DNA of 8,719 nucleotides from Nanobdellota archaeon (lineage in GTDB: Archaea > Nanobdellota > Nanobdellia > SCGC-AAA011-G17 > ARS1403): positions 1 to 8,719 of the forward strand of contig NZCU01000007.1 in assembly GCA_002688395.1 (NCBI GenBank), written 5' to 3'. The translations under genes were made by a program, and so were the position numbers. Each line of letters begins with the position of its first letter. Position 1 is the first letter of the stretch. Shown in pieces: positions 1 to 6,800 of the stretch. A model generated the notes under the pieces. It made no database searches. It was not told the origin of the DNA and saw only the letters and a program-made list of their open reading frames with translations.

Positions 1-786
1 AAAGTAGCCATTGGAATGCAGAGTCAATCTTCTCAAATTACAGGTGTTGTTTTAGAAGAAGGAGAAGAAGAATTCTGCTTTGATAATTTAATTCCTACTA
101 GGATTAGTTCTACAATAAGTGGACCTTCTCTTTATTCTGGAGGTCCAACTCCAGAATATAAAGATGGAAAAGTAGAATATAATAATAAATTAGCTAGAGC
201 AGTGTATAAATTTGATGTATTCGAAACAGTGTATGAGGCTGAAGTTCCTGAAGAATTTGTAGATACATTAGAATTAACTAAAGCTGAAGCTTTACTTGGA
301 AATGGAATGAGGTGGAATTCTATTGTAGCATATTCAGATTTACAGACTGTTATTCCAGTTCCAGGTCCTAATCCTGAGAGATTAGCTTATTATTATGCAG
401 GAGATACTATTTCTGATGATAAGAATTTGTTAGTTCATGATCATCCCGATGAAATTAATGCTTACAAAGATTATATTGATAGTCATGGAAAGAGGGAAAG
501 AACTTTTAGACAATTTACTTATAATGGACAAGGTCCTGAAGGAGCTCCTTCTCAATTAAGATTGGGTAGAGATCCTTATTCTTCTAGTGTAATTACTCCT
601 GCAAATAATATGGCAGGATTAATTGATTTGGGTAATGGAAAATATAGAGTTTGGATGAAATCTAAAGTCTGGCACTTTGTAGTAAATAGTGCGGGTCAAA
701 ATTTAGATATTTGGGCTCCGGTTAGTGTAGATGGACAGACCAGTCCTCAGAGATTTAGTTATTGTGTTAAAGGTAAGACTGTATGA
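1..786 (+). CDS. C-terminal part of an unrecognised protein, open at the left edge
   Basis: I do not recognise this product. The frame is open to the first base of the window (it reads KVAIG before the Met at 16), and the first visible residues show no signal peptide. The ATG at 16 is therefore probably internal and the gene starts upstream. Counting from that Met, the roughly 256 visible residues look mainly beta-stranded, with Gly/Pro/Ser/Tyr-rich loops and an acidic patch near residues 14-19. Only two Cys are present, C21 and C250, near opposite ends; they could form a disulfide if the protein is extracellular. A His/Asp cluster (HDHPDE) lies near residues 141-146, but I cannot tie it to a known active site. 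The TGA stop overlaps the next start (ATGA, 783-786), so it is probably co-transcribed and translationally coupled with the giant exported protein. Being a true coding region is near certain; function is unknown. Confidence 0.85.
   Translation, partial: KVAIGMQSQSSQITGVVLEEGEEEFCFDNLIPTRISSTISGPSLYSGGPTPEYKDGKVEYNNKLARAVYKFDVFETVYEAEVPEEFVDTLELTKAEALLGNGMRWNSIVAYSDLQTVIPVPGPNPERLAYYYAGDTISDDKNLLVHDHPDEINAYKDYIDSHGKRERTFRQFTYNGQGPEGAPSQLRLGRDPYSSSVITPANNMAGLIDLGNGKYRVWMKSKVWHFVVNSAGQNLDIWAPVSVDGQTSPQRFSYCVKGKTV
768..786 (+). promoter_or_regulatory. Translational coupling: ATGA overlap with weak Shine-Dalgarno
   Basis: The upstream stop and the downstream start share the four bases ATGA at 783-786. 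A purine-rich AAAGGTAAG stretch lies about 8 bases before the ATG and could pair partly with the 3' end of 16S rRNA. The first codons after this ATG encode a textbook signal peptide, which fixes the start of the giant gene. Coupling keeps the two products in a fixed ratio, which would suit partners of one extracellular complex; that last point is inference. Confidence 0.6.
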
Positions 787-842
787 AAAAGTTATTATTA
801 TTAGGACTTGTAATGATTTTACTAGTTCAAGTTAGTTATGCA
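783..842 (+). other. Sec signal peptide of the giant protein
   Basis: Residues 1-20 have the three expected parts: a positively charged MKK start, a hydrophobic core of about 14 residues rich in Leu, Val, Ile and Met, and a small-residue end (SYA/A) suited to signal peptidase I cleavage after A20 or A21. No lipobox Cys follows, so a lipoprotein is unlikely. The mature protein would be exported, which fits its many Cys residues and its calcium-type loops. Confidence 0.88.
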
Positions 843-3800
843 GCTAAAGTGGTAGGTATAGTTAATGATGTTTCAGATCCAGAGAATATTATTCCTGTGA
901 GCGGAGCTAATATTTTAATCTATATTGAGACGGATGATTTAGAAGGAAGCGCTAGTTATGCTGCGATTACAGATTCTAATGGAAGATATAGTATTGATTT
1001 ACCTGGTGGTAAATATTTTATGTTGGCAACTCATGTTGGATTTGGTGAGAAAGAAACTCAAGATATTGGAAGTGTCTTAATAGAAGATCTTGGATTCTTT
1101 ACGATTTATAGGGTAGAATTTAATTTAGTTGAAAAAATTTATGCTTTAGAGGAGTTAGTTGTAGAAGCTAAAAGAACTTTTGAGGATTTATGGATTCAAG
1201 GTAGTGTTTTAGATAATGTTGGGGGGGCTGTTGAATACGCTTTTGTGGATTTAACAATTAAAACTAAAATTGGAGATGAGATTCAGAATATAGTTACAGA
1301 TTCAATTCAAACTGATTTTTTTGGAAGGTATCAAACTTTAGTTCATGAACCTTTAGATATTGATAATATTGAATATACAATTCATGCAGGGAAGAAAGAT
1401 CATTCTTCTGTGGACGAGACTGGAACCATTACAGGAGGTAATAAATTTGAATACCATGAAATTCCTTCTGTTGTTTTAACTTACTCTCCTCCTTATGTTC
1501 CCGGAAGTAATGAAGGAGTTTTACATGCTAACTTTGATGAAGTTAGAATTGAAGAAGAGGGATTTGAAGGAAGTTCTGATTTGTATTCTGAATTTAGAAC
1601 TACTATTTTTGGTGGAGGTTCTAGTTGGTATTTTATTCCAAGTACAAGCGATCCTTATTCCCCTCATTTTAACAGAGTTAAAATTAAAGAAGGAAATATT
1701 TTATTACAAGTAAATGATGGGGGAACTATAACCTCTACTCAATATCCTATGAATTATAATCCTTCAGATATAGATTCAAGTGGTTGTACTCCTGTTTATT
1801 TACAAGTTAATGATGGCGATGGAGGAATTCCATTTCATGTTTGTGGTGCGCCTTTAGAATTTGTTAATCTTGGTGGAGATAGTTTAGTTGCTAATGTTAA
1901 TGCTTGGAGTTGTGTAGATTCTACTAATGTGGGTCCGGGAGTTCTTGCACCCACAGGAATTAATGAACAATTTGAAGGAAAAACATGGTGTAAAGATTCT
2001 GAGGGTATTCATGAAGATAAAGAATGTGGATCTGATGGGAAGTGTGGGAAGATTGAAGAAAGTGTGGAACCAAGTATTGAGAAGCAAGCTTTAATCTTAT
2101 ATACTGCTAAAGATACTGATGATAAGATTTTCTTGAATACGGCTGAAACAATAAAAAAAGATTTGATTACTGAAGGATACAAGGAAGAAGATATTTATTT
2201 AAGGACGATTGAAGTTAGAGGAGATATTAAAAAATGGATTAATCGTTTTAATGATCCTTTGACTTATTTAGCATTTGTTTCTCATGGTTGGATAAGTGAT
2301 GATCCTGTTAATTCTGAAATCATGAGTACTTTGGGAGGTTCTTTACGTTTCGGTTCTACCGCAGATGAACAGAATAGATTAAGGGCAGTTCATATACCTG
2401 CATTTATTGAACAATTTAATGAAGGAGTTGTTGGAGAAAATACAATTACTGATTTTTATACTTGTCATGGCGGAGGTGGAGCTTCTTGGAGCGAATGGGA
2501 TACTGGAGCAGGTCCTAGAAGGGATATTTTTACAAGTGATGAAATGTTAAAAGATACAACTAGAAATGCTGAAAGATCTATTGCTTATTTTTGGTCTAAA
2601 TATACTGGGTCTATATCTAGGGCGCCTGCTAGTGGGACTTTGTATGATTCCGTTAGAAAGACTTTGGTAGGAGCTAGTGAATATGTGTGGTTAAGATTTT
2701 ATACTCAAAATATGGAAGAGAATTATCCTAAAGATAAATGGAATGTTTTTGATTCTAGTGGACTGATTTCTTCTCCTCATAAAGATGATTTTTCAAGTGG
2801 TTCAGAATCTGAAGGATCCGAATCTCAAAGTTTAAATGATAAAATTGAAGTAGAGAAGTTTGGTTCTTTATTTGCTTTAAGTTATGATTCTGATTGTGAT
2901 GGAATAACTAATTATAAAGCTGTTTATGGTTCAAGAGTTCATTATGAAGAAGAGGAAGATGTGCTTTGTCCATCAAGTAATGTTAAAACTAATTCTAAGC
3001 CTAAAGGATCTTGTAGTATTTTGAGAGATCATCTTATTTCAGTTATAGATGAAGAAGGAAATGATCTTGATTTATCTTTAGAATCTAATTTGGAAATACT
3101 TGATGAAATTGAAAATGAGGGAACTTATGCTATTTTATCAAATTCTAATGTAAATGATGGAGATATTAATTTTATTGACGAAATGGGGGCTTTAGCCAAA
3201 GTTGCTGCTTTTTTAACAAAGCCTTTGAATGGTCAGTCATTTTCTTGTCCATTGAAAAAAGCAAAAGTAAGTGGATTTAATGATGGAAATAAAAATGTTG
3301 GTGTGGGAAATGTGGATTGGCAGGAGATTTTATTAAATTCTATTTTTGAAGCTTCGGAATGGGCGATAAAAGAGACTTTAGATAATGGGTTTAGTATGGA
3401 TCTTGGATCTGAAAATTCTGAGTTTGTAGTTTGTTATGATGCAGATAGAGACGGTTCTTCAGATTATCAATTAGAGTATTCTTTAGATCCTATTTGTGAT
3501 AATGAATTTGAGTGTGTTGATTGTGGTACCTCTTCCCATTTAAGTTCCATAACTAATGGAAATGGTGATCTTATAGTTGATGGAAGAATTATTACTTTAG
3601 TGCAAGATGTGTTTGAGTATTCTTTATTTACTACATTTGGAATTATTGAAGATTCATTGCCAGAATTGAATGAATTATTTCCAGTTGATCCGGATCTTGA
3701 AAAATTTGAATATTCTTGGTTATTAGGGATTTATGATTTAAGTGAGGAAAATGATTTACAAGAAGAATTTTATAAGAGATATTTAGATGAAAGAATTTAT

Positions 3801-6800
3801 TTAATTGGTGATCCTTCTGTAGATTTAAATTTAGACCGATTTAATGTTTTCGATTTTATTTTAGATTTTGAACAATCTGTTGCTGAACAGGAATGGTTTG
3901 TATTTAAAAATTTGGTTAGGGATAATTCCTTTTACCAATGGTATTCAAGTAGATTACAAACTGCTGCAGAAGTTCCCTCTTCTTGTGTTGTGGAAGAAGG
4001 GGAAGCTACTATAAATTATGAACTTGTTAATGGTATTACTTCTTTGAGTTATGGCAATTTAGATCAAGATGGTTTTGAATTAGAAATAATCTCTTATGAT
4101 CCTTTTGTTTCTGATACTGGAATACGATTAGGGGTGTTACAGAGGGAAGAAGTTCTAATTAGGGATGGTTTTACTCCTAAAAATCTTATAGATATTCAAT
4201 TTTTTGAATTAGCAGGAGAAGATTCTCCTTATACTCCTCAATTTTTAATGACTGGAGGTAATTTTAATACTGAAGGTGAACCTTCTGAATATTTAGTGTC
4301 TTGGGGAGATAAACTTCAAGAATTTAATTTTGAAGCTAGAGATCCTTCTTCGTCAGGTGTGTTGATTATTGGAGCTGAATATGAAGCACCTTTAATTTTG
4401 AGTGGAGATGAGTTTTTGGAAAATAGACCTAAAGAAGAAGATTTATTTTTAGGATTACAAGGAAAATTATTATTAAAAAATAATGAAATTCCTTTGGATA
4501 TTGTTCAATTAGAGGCAAATAATAGAAGAAAAGATATGAGGTCATTAGTATGTATTCCTAATGATGAAAGTGATTTTCCAGGTAATATTGTGTTTTTTAA
4601 TATTCATAAATTAGGAGACTTGGATGTAACTTCTAGTTTTAAAACTGGTATGACTTTTCTTGAAGCAGCTACTTCCTTGAAGAATTTGGGATGTAAGGAT
4701 GTTATAGCTTTGGATGGAGGGAGTAAATCTGGATTTGCAGTAAGAAATGGGGTTTCTATTACTTCATCTGAAAACCCGATTGTATTTGGATTCTTCGAAG
4801 AAAGAGATCTAACCTCTTCCGATTTATTAACGTTTGAAAGTTTGGTTGGTTATCTGGATTCAGATGCAGATATTTTATTTGAAGAAGATATTTTAATTGA
4901 AGATCTTGCTTTAGTATATGATAAGATTTTTTATACTTTAGTTTGTATGAACGATGGTTGTGATTCATTAGAAAGTTCTAAAGAATATTTTATTGAGTTT
5001 TATCTTGAGTCTTATGCTGATTTGACAATTTCTTTAATTAATCATCCCAATACTCCGGATAGTCTTAAATCTAGATTAATTAAAATTTTGGATGTTTTAA
5101 TGGACATTGCTAATCGTAATAGTGGAATTACTATTTATGAAAATATTATTGAAAAAATTGTTGAAGATAATGATTTATTTATTCATGAATTAATTTCTGG
5201 AAATTTAAGGTCTTATACAAGGACTTTAATGGAATTTATGGGGGATTTTGTATTTGAATCTTATTTGATGGAAGATGCTAGAATTTCTGAAATATATAGT
5301 CAACAGATTAAGTCTTGTGGTGTTTCAGATCATTGTATTGATTTAGTTTCATTACTTCTTAGATCATTAGATTCATATCTTATTGGAGAAATAGATTCTT
5401 GTGAGTCTACTCAAAATTATTTAGACAGTTTAGTTAGTTCTAGTGATGAAGCTTTATATGCCAAATCTTTGGAATTATTAGGGTCTTTATTAATAAAATC
5501 AGATTGTGATACTCTAAATATTGAAGCTTATGATAAATTTTGTTCTATTGATGAAATAGAAAACTCTCCTTTTGAGGATAAATGGTTGTTATGCCATTCA
5601 ATATTAGATTATTATTCTAGGAATGATAGAGAAGAGAATATTCAACCTCATAAAATTTCTATTTTAAATGAAATTCGTTCCGATTTATCTATTTCATTTT
5701 CTCTTTCGGAATTGAAGGAGTTTATTCCTCTGTTGACTATTCTTATTGATAGTACTAATGAAAATATCTTATTAGGAGATATATCTTTTTATGATTTTAA
5801 TAAACAAATTGCAGATATTTATTTTGGACTTATGCTTGATAAAATAAATGTAGTTACTCAAAGAGAAGTGGTAAAATTTGTATCTTTGGTTTTAGATAAA
5901 AATCTTGAAATAAAACCGGAGGATGAAACTTTATGGGAGGATGATAAATTTGTTCATGCTTTAGATGTTTTATTTGATGGAACTTCCTTGGGACAGGAAT
6001 TTGCAGCATTAATAGATGTAAAAGGATTTAATTGGATTTTAGATAAAAGGGAGATTATTGAAACTAATTTGGAGAGTTATACTTTTGATAGTTCCAAAAA
6101 AATCGATGACTTTTTTTCTTCTATAACATTTATTCTTGCATTTATTCCTCAAGATAATTTTGAATTGAGAAATTTTTATTATGAAGTATTTTTAGGCTTT
6201 GTTTTAGAAAGATTGGATATGGAAATTGCTACTGGAGAAAATATTAACATGGAGCTTGTTTCCGATATAGTTGATTACTTGGAATTATTTACAGGTTTGA
6301 TTTCATCTTCTGATTTTGATTCTTTTGTTGAAGATGGAATAATTTTGGATAAAATTACTGATTTAATTGATTTAAATTTTGATGATGAAGTTATAAATTC
6401 TAAATTATTAGATTTTAAGACTGTTTTATCTCAATCTAGATCTATAACTAGGGCAAGTTTAACTGATAAAGATATTGGATTAGCTTTGGCTTATGCTATG
6501 GCAGAGGGGATAACTAATGATGTTAAAAAGTATTGTTTAAATTCTCTCCCAGAAGATATAGAAATTGAAGAGATTATTCGTAATTTTGAGGCTAAGTTGA
6601 CTGCGACCACCTTGATGGCAAATATAGTTAAGAATAGGGTAGAGTCTTTTTATTGGCCTGATACTATAGAAGAAGTAGTTAGGGGAAGACATTTAGCGAA
6701 TTTTGGTTCCACTTATGAATTTCTCCATATACTTAAATTGTATAATATTTTTAAGCCGGAGGAAATAGGGTCTCTTTCTAGATTAGATATTTATAAGATT

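Noticed and set aside
1221..1227. Seven-G homopolymer as a phase-variation tract
   Set aside because: The frame is intact through it and it encodes an ordinary Val-Gly-Gly-Ala; a single run without variants is not evidence of switching.
1495..1713. A 72-residue + strand reading frame overlapping the giant gene
   Set aside because: It lies wholly inside the caspase-containing gene in another frame, has a low-complexity Leu/Lys/Glu make-up, and has no promoter or ribosome site of its own.
1884..2087. A 67-residue minus-strand frame
   Set aside because: Shadow of the giant gene; it is antisense to a Cys-rich coding stretch and shows no recognisable motif or start signal.
4759..4968. A 69-residue minus-strand frame
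   Set aside because: Antisense shadow with His/Leu/Lys/Gln-rich composition, as expected from the complement of Asp/Glu/Leu codons on the real strand.
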